Source: Caldilineaceae bacterium (GTDB lineage Bacteria; Chloroflexota; Anaerolineae; Caldilineales; Caldilineaceae). Taken from it: a stretch of 32,271 bases of DNA. Position 1 is the stretch's first letter; every line of letters begins with the position of its first letter. The stretch spans positions 1 through 32,271 of the forward strand of contig JALHQH010000082.1 of the NCBI GenBank assembly GCA_022842065.1, given 5' to 3'. The notes beneath the pieces are model-generated. The model searched no databases. It had not been told where the DNA came from and saw only the letters and a program-made list of their open reading frames with translations. Of this stretch, positions 1 through 7,874 are shown piece after piece. The position numbers and the translations under genes were made by a program.

Positions 1-46
1 TGGCCTTGTGTAGGGACACGATGCATCGTGTCCCTACACAAGGCCA
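1..46. repeat. 46-bp perfect palindrome
   Basis: The first 46 bases read the same on both strands, centred on GATGCATC. The element may extend to the left of the window. It lies 35 bases beyond the mutS2 stop codon, so as RNA it would fold into a 20-bp-plus hairpin at the end of the era-hicBA-mutS2 transcript and could act as its terminator, although no T-run follows on the minus strand within the window. The central 22 bp match the palindrome at 30421-30456 except for one symmetric base pair, so the two belong to one family. Confidence 0.9.
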
Positions 47-81
47 CGGCGTAACGTCTAACGATCATCAATCAACACAAT

Positions 82-2556
82 TTACGAACTGATCAACTTC
101 GCCACGGTGACGCCGTCGCCCCCTTCACCCTGCTCACCAGAGCGGGCTTCACGCACTAACGGGTGGTTTTTCAGGTTGGTACGCACGCCATCGCGCATGG
201 CACCGGTGCCTTTGCCGTGGATTATGCGCACCCAAGGCAGGCGTGCCATGTAGGCATTGTTCAGATATTGCTCCAGCCGTTCCAGCCCTTCTTCCACCCG
301 GGTGCCGCGCAGATCAAGCTCAATCCCAGGGCTATCGTAAACCCCTTGTCCCCCTTGGACCCGAATGGGGCCGTTGTCGAACTCGCGCACCGCTTTCTGG
401 CGCAATTCCAAGCGCTTGAGCGGCAGCTTGAGCCGGAAGTTGCCCAATTGGACATCCGCTTCTTCGGTGCGCTCGTGGATCGCCAATACTTCGCCGCTGG
501 CCTGCAAGCTGGCAACCCAGACCCGGTCACCCACTTCAATGGGCCCACTCAACCGTTCATCACTCTGGCCGGGAATGATGACGGTGCGGTTAAGTTCTTC
601 CACGGACTGGTTACGGCGCGCTAACTCCTGGGCGGCCCGACTCAAAAAGTCATCGTGGGTCGTGCCAGCCAATGCACCACCGCGACTCAGTTGGCGGCGC
701 GTCTGCTCGATCTCGCTGCGCAGTTGTGTCAGTTCATTTTCCATGGTGCGCCGCGCCTCGGCTACGACAGCGCGGCGCGCTTCTTCAATGTTGGCCAGTT
801 GATAGCGCAGATCGCGCTCAACCAGTTGGGCCTGGCGCTCACGGCTCTTAGCCCGCTCTTCGGCTAGTGCGGCTTCCTGGCGCGAACGGCGGATCTCGTC
901 GAGCAGCGAGTCAGCTTCTAAGGTATCGGGACGCACCATGCCTTCGGCATGTTCCACAATCACCGGGTTAAGGCCCAGGCGGCCGGCAATCACCAACGCA
1001 TTTGAACGGCCTGGCAAACCAATGCTCAGCTCATAGGTCGGGCGGAGGGTCTCCACATCAAATTCCACCGAGGCGTTGCGTACCCCAGGGGTATTATGGG
1101 CATAGAGCTTGAGATCGCTGTAGTGGGTGGTGGCAAAGGTCGTAATGCCGCGGTCACGCAGATTATCGAGCAAAGCCATCGCCAACGCCGAGCCTTCATC
1201 TGGATCAGTGCCGGCGCCCAGCTCATCAAAAAGCACCAAACTGCGCGGGTCCGCCTCTTCCAGAATGTTGATAATGTTGGTCATGTGGCTGCTGAAGGTG
1301 CTCAGATTCTGCTCAATGCTCTGTTCATCACCAATATCAGCATAGACCCCTTCAAAGATCGAGAGTTTGCTGCCCGGCTCGGCGGGAATCATCAACCCTG
1401 ACTGCGCCATGAGGGTTAGTAGTCCCACCGTCTTCAACGTGACTGTCTTACCACCGGTATTTGGGCCGGTGATGACGATGAGAAAGGTATCGTCATCCAA
1501 ATAGACATCAACCGGCACTACCTTTGTCTGATCAAGCAGTGGGTGACGAGCACGGCGAAAATCGATGATCGAGCCAGGATGAAGTGACTGGATCAGCTTT
1601 TGTGCCACATAGCCATCATCGGGCGCGGCGGCTTGCTCTGCTTTGGGCTGGATGACGCGGGCCTTTTGGAAAGGGATCACCTCGGGTGCGGCCGCATCCA
1701 AGGCAAAGGCATACTTGGCTTTGGCAAAGGTAAAGTCGAGATCGGCCAGAATCTCACCGTTGCGCCGGATATAGGTCGCTTCATCGGCAACCAGTTCGGT
1801 CAACTCGGTGAGGATGCGGCGCACCTCTTTTTCTTCCTGCAACTCCAGCTCGCGCACCGCGTTGTTCTGCTGCACCACGCGCAGCGGCTCAACAAAGAGG
1901 GTGGCCCCGCTGGAGGATTGATCGTGGACAATGCCCTCGATCTGCCCCTTGTGCTCGGCGCGCACGGGGATCACATAGCGCCCCTGGCGTTGCGTGACGA
2001 GGGCATCTTGCAGATAGGGCTTAACATCACCGCCCTGGACCAGTCGCTCCAAAATGCTCAACAGCCGCTCTTGGGCAATGCGCAATTCGCTGCGAATACG
2101 GGCCAGGGCATCGCTGGCCCCATCCGCCACTTCACCGCGCTCGTTGATGCAGCGGCTAATTTCGGCAATCACATGTTCGCAGGGTTGAATATTGTAAGCC
2201 ATCGCCGCGAGCAACGGGAAGGCATGTTCCAGCCGCAGCAGGAGAATGCGCAGCGCACGGGCGCGTTGCAGGGTGTGTTTGACTTCGAGCAATTCCGGCG
2301 CAAAGAGCATCGCCCCGCGCTCAGCCTTGTTGAGTTGCAGGCTCAAATCTTTGACACCGCCAAAGTTGATATCCTGCTTCTGGTCCAGCAACCTGGTCGC
2401 TTCGGCTGTCTGTGCCAGCCATTCGCGGACCGTGTCCAGGTCATCACTGGGCAGCAGCGAGTAGGCGCGGTCAGCTCCACCGCTAAAGGCACAGTAGCCG
2501 GCCAGCCGGTCAAGAATTTTATTATATTCGAGAATGCGTAAGGCGTGTGGGTTCAT
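82..2556 (-). CDS. mutS2: Endonuclease MutS2
   Basis: An 824-residue protein of the MutS2 family, close to the family's usual length of about 780-800. MutS2 proteins are cytoplasmic DNA-binding ATPases that lack the mismatch-recognition domain of MutS; they act on branched DNA to restrain homologous recombination and, in Bacillus, help rescue collided ribosomes. Visible parts are the MutS core and clamp helices (about 1-330), the ATPase with Walker A GPNTGGKT (363-370) and Walker B-type LVLFDELGAGTDP, the family segment FATTHYSDLK, a long charged coiled coil (about 540-660), and a C-terminal Smr nuclease domain with LDLRG (747-751) and HGKGTGAMR (780-788). The start codon overlaps the stop of hicA as ATGA, so translation is probably coupled to the toxin gene upstream. 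It is the last gene of the era-hicB-hicA-mutS2 run. Confidence 0.97.
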   Translation of the reverse strand: MNPHALRILEYNKILDRLAGYCAFSGGADRAYSLLPSDDLDTVREWLAQTAEATRLLDQKQDINFGGVKDLSLQLNKAERGAMLFAPELLEVKHTLQRARALRILLLRLEHAFPLLAAMAYNIQPCEHVIAEISRCINERGEVADGASDALARIRSELRIAQERLLSILERLVQGGDVKPYLQDALVTQRQGRYVIPVRAEHKGQIEGIVHDQSSSGATLFVEPLRVVQQNNAVRELELQEEKEVRRILTELTELVADEATYIRRNGEILADLDFTFAKAKYAFALDAAAPEVIPFQKARVIQPKAEQAAAPDDGYVAQKLIQSLHPGSIIDFRRARHPLLDQTKVVPVDVYLDDDTFLIVITGPNTGGKTVTLKTVGLLTLMAQSGLMIPAEPGSKLSIFEGVYADIGDEQSIEQNLSTFSSHMTNIINILEEADPRSLVLFDELGAGTDPDEGSALAMALLDNLRDRGITTFATTHYSDLKLYAHNTPGVRNASVEFDVETLRPTYELSIGLPGRSNALVIAGRLGLNPVIVEHAEGMVRPDTLEADSLLDEIRRSRQEAALAEERAKSRERQAQLVERDLRYQLANIEEARRAVVAEARRTMENELTQLRSEIEQTRRQLSRGGALAGTTHDDFLSRAAQELARRNQSVEELNRTVIIPGQSDERLSGPIEVGDRVWVASLQASGEVLAIHERTEEADVQLGNFRLKLPLKRLELRQKAVREFDNGPIRVQGGQGVYDSPGIELDLRGTRVEEGLERLEQYLNNAYMARLPWVRIIHGKGTGAMRDGVRTNLKNHPLVREARSGEQGEGGDGVTVAKLISS

Positions 2557-2783
2557 GACTTTAATAGCTCAGTCAGCTCATCAACTGTCAACTCAACATC
2601 ACGCAATATTTTGCGTAGTAGTCCACGTCCAACATCTTTCCCCGCATGGACAGGAACGGACGTAACATGACCATCGGCATGAACCATCCGTACATGGCTA
2701 CCACGTTGCCGAATTGCCCGAAATCCAATTCTTTCCAAAATACGGATCAGTTCATCCGCGCGCAGAACAGGCATGCGTGGCAC
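2553..2783 (-). CDS. hicA: HicA family mRNA interferase toxin
   Basis: A 76-residue HicA/YcfA-type toxin. HicA proteins have a double-stranded-RNA-binding-like fold and cleave mRNA, with an invariant histidine, here His30 in RQRGSH. The N-terminal line MPRMPVLRADELIRILERIGF matches the family's usual opening, which together with the upstream AAAAGGTGA eight bases away supports the GTG start at 2783 over the ATG at 2774. That GTG shares one base with the hicB stop (TAGTG), and the stop overlaps the mutS2 start (ATGA). The order antitoxin then toxin is the reverse of classical hicAB but is common for the short HicB form. The stretch is more A+T-rich than mutS2. HicA identity is firm from the motif; activity is inferred. 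Confidence 0.92.
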   Translation of the reverse strand: MPRMPVLRADELIRILERIGFRAIRQRGSHVRMVHADGHVTSVPVHAGKDVGRGLLRKILRDVELTVDELTELLKS

Positions 2784-2992
2784 TAGACGGTCACCTTTTG
2801 CACACCAACGAATTCAGGTAAAATGTCAAACCCATTCAAATCTTCCAGGCAAAGGGCGATGACTTCTCTCATATTTTGCATGAGTTCATCTAACGTTTGA
2901 CCTTGGCTGTAACAGCCCGGCAGTTGGGTTACTTCACCAACGTAGACACCATCTTCGTCGCGTTCGACAACCACATAGAATTCTTGTGCCAT
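2783..2992 (-). CDS. hicB: HicB family antitoxin (short form)
   Basis: A 69-residue protein with the degraded RNase H-like HicB fold: YVVVERDEDGVYVGEVTQLP followed by GCYSQGQTLDELMQNMREVI is the family signature. It would neutralise the HicA encoded directly downstream. It lacks the C-terminal helix-turn-helix or ribbon-helix-helix DNA-binding domain of longer HicB proteins, so autoregulation by HicB itself is not obvious. An upstream in-frame ATG at 3052 exists, but the start at 2992 is chosen because family homology begins there, an AAGGAC ribosome-binding site lies about ten bases ahead, and the longer form would overlap the end of era. The gene starts 37 bases after era, so it is probably carried on the era transcript. 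Confidence 0.9.
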   Translation of the reverse strand: MAQEFYVVVERDEDGVYVGEVTQLPGCYSQGQTLDELMQNMREVIALCLEDLNGFDILPEFVGVQKVTV

Positions 2993-3029
2993 TCGTCGTC
3001 TGTCCTTTACTATCACCTTATCGGGACAA

Positions 3030-4121
3030 TTACTTCTGCATAGCATAGCCAAGCTGGCGCAACATACCGCTGCGCGTGCGCCACTTTTCCCAGACCTTTA
3101 CCCACAACTCTAAATAAACTTTGGTGCCGACCAACTCTTCAATCGCCGGGCGGGCACGCTGCCCGATGGAGCGGATCATCTTGCCATCTTCGCCCAGCAC
3201 AATGCCCTTTTGGCTGCGCCGCTCGACATAGATGACGGCGGAGATATATGTCATGTGGGCGCTGCGCTCTTTAAATTCATCGATCTCCACCGCGATGCCG
3301 TGGGGCACTTCCTGCTGTAAGAGGTTGAGTGCCTGCTCGCGAATCAACTCGGCGACGATAAAGCGAGTCTGCATGTCGGTCAGTTGGTCGGCCGGGTAGT
3401 AACGGGGGCCAAGCGGCAGCCGGGCACGTAAAACGGCCAGCAGGTCGTTGACCCCTTGGCCGCGCTGCGCACTGAGCACTAGTGGCGTCACCCCAATCCG
3501 CTCGGTGATCGTCGGCAACCAGGCAAAGAGATCGATATAGCTCTGGATTTGGGCGGTTGTCGACGCCGCGTCACCGTGCCAGCGATCCACCTGGTTCAGC
3601 CCCAACAAGAGCCCCGGCAATTTATGTTTGCCATGCAACTGCTGCAGCAATTCGCTAATCGCCCGATCTTCGTCAGTGGGCGGCACATTAATATCGACGA
3701 GCCAGAGCACCAAATCAGCGTCCTTGATCGTCTCTTCGGCCACAGCAACCATATATTCACCCAGCTTATGCTGGGGTTTGTGGATGCCCGGCGTGTCGAG
3801 AAAAACGACCTGGAGATCGTCTTCGGTGAGGATGCCCATGAGCTGCTCGCGCGTCGTCTGCGGCTTGGGGCTAGTGATCGCGATCTTCTGCCCCATCAAC
3901 CGATTGAGCAGGGTTGATTTGCCCACATTGGGCCGCCCAACGACCGCGACAAAGCCACTGCGGTGATTGGCCGGCAGATCGTCAACAGGCAGTGAGAGGG
4001 GCGTTAGTTCGTCGCCCACCACTGAAAAATTTTGCACTTCCGGCAGTTGTGTTTCAATTGCCGCGTCGTTATTTGGTGTCATAGGTGTCTCGCTGATCTC
4101 CATAGATCGCATATCATACAC
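3030..4121 (-). CDS. era: GTPase Era
   Basis: Era is the GTPase that binds the 3' end of 16S rRNA and assists 30S ribosome assembly. G1 is GRPNVGKST (62-70), the switch II DTPG is at 109-112, and the C-terminal KH RNA-binding domain contains GEDGKMIRSIG followed by KVYLELWVKVWEKWR, the classic Era ending. The guanine-specificity motif reads NQVD (176-179) rather than NKxD. The GTPase domain is preceded by about 55 non-conserved residues, against about 5-10 in typical Era. Internal Met codons at 4112, 4103 and 4082 are possible starts; even the latest leaves a long extension. TTGGTT and TATGAT spaced 17 bp overlap the first Met codon, which would favour a later start. It heads the operon era-hicB-hicA-mutS2. 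Confidence 0.95.
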   Translation of the reverse strand: MYDMRSMEISETPMTPNNDAAIETQLPEVQNFSVVGDELTPLSLPVDDLPANHRSGFVAVVGRPNVGKSTLLNRLMGQKIAITSPKPQTTREQLMGILTEDDLQVVFLDTPGIHKPQHKLGEYMVAVAEETIKDADLVLWLVDINVPPTDEDRAISELLQQLHGKHKLPGLLLGLNQVDRWHGDAASTTAQIQSYIDLFAWLPTITERIGVTPLVLSAQRGQGVNDLLAVLRARLPLGPRYYPADQLTDMQTRFIVAELIREQALNLLQQEVPHGIAVEIDEFKERSAHMTYISAVIYVERRSQKGIVLGEDGKMIRSIGQRARPAIEELVGTKVYLELWVKVWEKWRTRSGMLRQLGYAMQK

Positions 4122-4240
4122 CCAAATTAGGACGGAACCAAGTTATTACTATTACGGAAAAAAGGGGAGGAAAAACATGGGGCGAACGTAGGCATGTTGT
4201 AGCATTTATCAAGTGTATAGAACTTACGCAGTGGCCTGAG

Positions 4241-4322
4241 TAGGACAGTAAGACAGTGGACAGAGAGTTAGTCACAGTTTTACTGTCTTACTGTTCACTG
4301 TCTTACTGTTCACTGTCTTACT
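4241..4322. repeat. Tandem/inverted short-unit repeat array (GTAAGACA / GTGAACA words)
   Basis: A 15-base unit ACTGTCTTACTGTTC occurs two and a half times in direct repeat at 4282-4322; read on the other strand it is an alternation of the words GTAAGACA and GTGAACA. An inverted copy (GACAGTAAGACAGTGGACAG, 4244-4263) stands to its left, so the segment can fold into a stem. The array runs into the stop codon of the MOSC gene (4321-4323). It fills much of the gap between that gene and era and may end the MOSC transcript. Confidence 0.85.
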
Positions 4323-5136
4323 ATGATCTATTAACGCCGGCAATGGTTACCTCATCACCAACATTAATCACCCCACTTCCACTACTCAATAAATTTTGAC
4401 CAAAGATCACCTTGCCGTCCGCTGTTCGGCGGAACTTGGCCAGGGTAGTCAATGGCTCTTTGCCCACAACAGCGGTGGCCTGATCAATCGTGGGAATCGG
4501 GCAGCGGGCGCAAGGTTTGACGGGATAAAAGGTTGCCGTACCGATCTCTAACTGTCGCCAACCATCTTCGGCAAACGGTTCACAGCCTGCCACCACGATG
4601 TTGGGCCGGAAACGATTCATGGGCAACGCGGTCGCCAACCTTTGATTCAGCTCATCAAGCGAAGCTTGGCTGATCAAGAGGAAAGGATAGCCATCAGCAA
4701 AATTCGTCTCGTCCGCAGCGGTGCGCGCATAACGCGAGTCAACCAAGCGATGAAAAGTGTCAGCTAGGCGCACCAAACGCGCTGCTGTACCCAAATAATC
4801 ACTCAACCACTGCGCCACGGTTTCGCCCTGATCGATGGCTTGGCAAGTGTCATTCCAGATAAGGGCATCGCCATGCGGGCCGCTCGTACGGATGGGGAGA
4901 TCGAGCGCATTCATACCCGGCGCACGCAGGGTTAACAATTCATCGCTCAGGGTTGGCGCGATGAGTGCCATACGCGGATATTCGCGCTGGGTTAGGAAGT
5001 GGCCCTCGCCGTCAACAATCATCAACAGCCGGTCATCCTGCAGACCGCGCGAGGTGACCAGGGCACGGTCCACTGCATGGCCCCGACAGGATTTAATTGG
5101 ATAAATATAAAGTTCAGTAACCGTAATGTCGGTCAT
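4321..5136 (-). CDS. MOSC domain protein (YcbX/mARC-like)
   Basis: A 271-residue protein with the MOSC N-terminal beta-barrel domain (opening ITVTELYIYPIKSCRG, a signature of this family) and a C-terminal MOSC domain. Family members bind molybdenum cofactor and act as sulfur carriers or, in YcbX and mARC, as reductases of N-hydroxylated compounds. The segment KPCARCPIPTID (207-218) carries Cys209 and Cys212; in mARC-type proteins a cysteine in this segment ligates molybdenum. Residues 178-190 (PNIVVAGCEPFAED) fit the family's substrate-side loop. No ferredoxin domain is fused, unlike E. coli YcbX, so an external electron donor would be needed. The start codon overlaps the stop of the upstream ATPase/nuclease gene (ATGA), so the two are co-translated, although no functional link is known. 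Substrate not predictable from sequence. Confidence 0.88.
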   Translation of the reverse strand: MTDITVTELYIYPIKSCRGHAVDRALVTSRGLQDDRLLMIVDGEGHFLTQREYPRMALIAPTLSDELLTLRAPGMNALDLPIRTSGPHGDALIWNDTCQAIDQGETVAQWLSDYLGTAARLVRLADTFHRLVDSRYARTAADETNFADGYPFLLISQASLDELNQRLATALPMNRFRPNIVVAGCEPFAEDGWRQLEIGTATFYPVKPCARCPIPTIDQATAVVGKEPLTTLAKFRRTADGKVIFGQNLLSSGSGVINVGDEVTIAGVNRS

Positions 5137-6701
5137 AGTAGGGGTTGCTCCTCAGTGGTCTGCCAGTCAGTAATTTTGCGCGTTTCGCTGTCAAAATTGG
5201 CCCCGATTAAGGTCATGGCAACGCCGCGTTGCTGGTATTTTTGGTAATATTCCACTGTTTTGATCTGCGCTAATGCGTCAGCGGCGCTGCCATCAAGTTT
5301 AAATTCAAAGAGATAAATGCGATCCGGTAATTCAATCACCGCATCGATTCGCCCTTGATTGGTCTTGACCTCGGCACTTACTTGATAGCCTAGCATCAGA
5401 AAGATCAGATAGAAGATTGTCTGGTAGTACTTCTCTTGTTTCAGATGCAAGTCATAATCGATGTTAGCGAAGAAGGCAGCGAGGACCCCAAAAAAGGTCT
5501 TAAAATTCTGTGCACGCAAGGCAGCAACAAGTTGATTGAGATAGCTTCTGGAATAGGTACGTTCCAGGCTGCTGAATTCACTGAGCAGGTAGGTGACGAA
5601 GGCGTGTGCCACCTCATAATTCGGGTGATCCAGGGTGTAAATTAGATTTTCGGCCTGTTGGTAAGTGGCCTTGATCGTGAGATAGCCGGTCTGGAAGAGT
5701 AAAGGCACAATCGCCAAATTTTCCAATTCGTAGCTACTAAAATCAATCTCAGCCACATCCAAATTCGTCAGTTGATCCACGGCATAACCACGTTCGCGCA
5801 CTAATTTGATCAAAAAGGTGGGCGTACCACTTTCAAACCAGTAGTTGGCAAAACGCTGGTGAAAAAAAAGATGGAGGGTTGAAAAGGGGTTGTAGACAGC
5901 TTCCCCGCCCTCAGCGAAACAGAAACCATTGTACCAATAGCGGATTTGCTGTAAAAGGTCACTTTCCGACATGGCAAGTTTGGCGGCTAATGCGGCGGTG
6001 TGTTCGGCAAAGAGGCTTTCTAATTCAGGCTGCGTCACACCTAGCGCCGTGGCAAAGCGTGGGCTGAGGGTCAGATCAATTACATTATTCATTGACGAGA
6101 AGACCCCGACACGGCTAAATTTGCTGATGCCAGTGATAAAGACAAAGTGAATGTAGGCATCCAATGATTTGATCATCGTATAAAACGCTTTAAGCGTATC
6201 GCGAATCCGCTCAGCCTCCGCCAGATCATCAATATTGTCGATGATTGGTTTATCATATTCATCGATCAAAATCACAACCTGCTTTTCAGCGGCAAGCCCC
6301 AAAATCAGTTCTTCTAACTGAAAGTCAAAAGAGGCATCTTTCAAAGTGAACGCATATTGATCCGCCACCTGTTGCAAATAGTGCCGTATCCGCCCTTCTA
6401 GCTCTACGGCATTACGGATGCGATAGCGGCTAAAGTCAATCCGAATCACTGGGCGGCTTTCCCACTTGTAATCACTGCCGTCGAGCCACAATCCCTGAAA
6501 AAGGTCACGGTTGCCCCAAAAGATCTCCTCCAAGGTCGAAATCATCAGGCTTTTGCCAAAGCGGCGCGGGCGCGCTAAGAAGTAGACCCCTTTAGGGTAG
6601 CGAATGAGATCATAGAGATAACGGGTTTTGTCGACATACAAAAAGCCGTTAGCAATGATATCGCGAAAGGTAGAGGTAGTAACGGGTAATGGTTTGGGCA
6701 T
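5133..6701 (-). CDS. AAA-ATPase-like / PD-(D/E)XK nuclease-domain protein
   Basis: A 522-residue protein of the widespread AAA_ATPase-like plus DUF1703 (PDDEXK) architecture. The N-terminus carries the family hallmark of a DxT(x)DKT-like line (FLYVDKTRYLYDLI), a Walker A-like RPRRFGKSL (44-52) and Walker B LIDEYD (145-150). The C-terminus has a nuclease core with Glu444, GRIDAVIE (Asp453) and FEFK (Glu466, Lys468), so the catalytic residues look intact. Members are often multicopy and mobile, and a defensive or mobile-element role is suspected but not established. The gene is visibly more A+T-rich than the sulfatase and DUF362 genes next to it, which suggests horizontal acquisition. It overlaps the MOSC gene downstream by four bases. 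Confidence 0.88.
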   Translation of the reverse strand: MPKPLPVTTSTFRDIIANGFLYVDKTRYLYDLIRYPKGVYFLARPRRFGKSLMISTLEEIFWGNRDLFQGLWLDGSDYKWESRPVIRIDFSRYRIRNAVELEGRIRHYLQQVADQYAFTLKDASFDFQLEELILGLAAEKQVVILIDEYDKPIIDNIDDLAEAERIRDTLKAFYTMIKSLDAYIHFVFITGISKFSRVGVFSSMNNVIDLTLSPRFATALGVTQPELESLFAEHTAALAAKLAMSESDLLQQIRYWYNGFCFAEGGEAVYNPFSTLHLFFHQRFANYWFESGTPTFLIKLVRERGYAVDQLTNLDVAEIDFSSYELENLAIVPLLFQTGYLTIKATYQQAENLIYTLDHPNYEVAHAFVTYLLSEFSSLERTYSRSYLNQLVAALRAQNFKTFFGVLAAFFANIDYDLHLKQEKYYQTIFYLIFLMLGYQVSAEVKTNQGRIDAVIELPDRIYLFEFKLDGSAADALAQIKTVEYYQKYQQRGVAMTLIGANFDSETRKITDWQTTEEQPLL

Positions 6702-6737
6702 CGCTTTACTCAGCTTCCTCTGTACTGCTTCGGCTCA

Positions 6738-7694
6738 TTAGACAGCCATCAACTCCCAGGCGTGCGCTTCTTGCCATTGTAGCTGTAAATCAGTCGTCTC
6801 ATGCGGCTTAAAGTGGGTCAGCACCTCGGCGATCTGGGTCTCCAATACCTCGATCTCGGCCAGATCAGCCACGCCCAACCCTAGTTGGTGGCCATAGTGG
6901 AGCAACCCCAATGCGAGCGGCTCAAAGCCCATTGTTTTGGCGACCACGGCGTCGGCGGCAAAGACATCGCTGCTGGCGGCCGCAATGCCGAGATCGACGC
7001 CATCTTCACCGCCGGGACCGTTGCCTTGTAAACCGCGTGTACCATCGACTACGGCAATATCGGGAGCAAGGAAGCGGGCGAGGCGAATCAGGTTGATGTT
7101 GAGCGTTTGTGCTTCGGCAGGCAGGGTGCGTTCACCGTGGCTGTTAAAGCCATGCATCTTCACCCGATCCGGTTTGTAGAGGGTGCCCATGATCATATTT
7201 TTGAGCGCCAGGGTCACCACACAGACATCGTGGGTCTTGGCAATCGCCACGGAGATAGTGCAAGGGCAGTCAAGCACGGTCTTGGGCATACGCACTACCG
7301 TTTCGCTGCGGTCAGCTAGAACGATCGGCGTTTCGACCCAGTTCGTTTCGGCATTGAGATCGATCAGTTTGATCGGCACACGGTATTCTTCCACCAGGGC
7401 ATGATACCCAAAAACGTCCCAGGCTTCGCCGGAATATTTTTCGTTACCGCCTTCGGCGATCAAAATTTCATCGGGTGGTTTGGGGGTGCTAAGCAGAAAG
7501 TCGATCGCCCCGCGCATGGCATCGGCATGGCTGGAGGCGAGTTGATTGCTGCCCGAGAGAAAGTTGGGCTTGAGCATCACCTGTTCACGAATGAGCGGCG
7601 TAACATCATTGCGGACTAGGTCAAGGGCACGGTAGATATTTTGGCGGCGGCTAGCAGTGCGGGCCAGACCGACCCGAGCGCGTTTGGTAGTCAT
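6738..7694 (-). CDS. DUF362 domain protein
   Basis: A 318-residue protein made up almost wholly of a DUF362 domain: VMLKPNFLSGSN, then EGGNEKYSGEAWDVFGY, MPKTVLDCPCTISVAIAKTHDVCVVTLALKNMIMG split over about 60 residues, and VVDGTRGLQGNGPGG near the end. DUF362 proteins have no proven activity; some are fused to 4Fe-4S ferredoxin domains, which this one lacks. The start at 7694 (MTTKRARVGLA) is preferred to the longer frame opening at 7799 because AGGAG lies ten bases upstream and the preceding 35 residues read through an intergenic inverted repeat. It lies downstream of the sulfatase gene on the same strand, separated by about 180 bases holding that repeat. Confidence 0.85.
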   Translation of the reverse strand: MTTKRARVGLARTASRRQNIYRALDLVRNDVTPLIREQVMLKPNFLSGSNQLASSHADAMRGAIDFLLSTPKPPDEILIAEGGNEKYSGEAWDVFGYHALVEEYRVPIKLIDLNAETNWVETPIVLADRSETVVRMPKTVLDCPCTISVAIAKTHDVCVVTLALKNMIMGTLYKPDRVKMHGFNSHGERTLPAEAQTLNINLIRLARFLAPDIAVVDGTRGLQGNGPGGEDGVDLGIAAASSDVFAADAVVAKTMGFEPLALGLLHYGHQLGLGVADLAEIEVLETQIAEVLTHFKPHETTDLQLQWQEAHAWELMAV

Positions 7695-7763
7695 TCGTCG
7701 TTTTCTCCTGAGAATTGAAGCTGACAAGGTCAAGTTGTAGGCAGCCGCTGTCAGCGGATTGTT

Positions 7764-7856
7764 GAGAACGGATTGAACGGAAAGCATTTGTGAATCCATT
7801 CTTCAATGCAATTTCAAGAACGGATTCTTCAGTATCAATCCGTTCAATCCGTTCTC
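7764..7856. repeat. Inverted repeat, 18-bp perfect arms
   Basis: Arms at 7764-7781 and 7839-7856 are exact reverse complements over 18 bp (GAGAACGGATTGAACGGA on the left). The match continues imperfectly outward through the words ATCCGCTG and CAGCGGAT, so most of the gap between the sulfatase and DUF362 genes is one large hairpin. A further partial copy (GAACGGATTC) lies in the loop. It may be a terminator or processing site between two minus-strand genes. Confidence 0.85.
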
Positions 7857-7874
7857 GCAAATCCGCTGGCAGCC

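Noticed and set aside
1600..2541. 313-codon plus-strand open frame opposite mutS2
   Set aside because: It is the antisense shadow of a conserved gene; the translation has no domain and no ribosome-binding site.
7651..7860. 69-codon minus-strand frame at the DUF362 start
   Set aside because: Translation of the inverted repeat and of a second frame of the DUF362 gene; no family resemblance.
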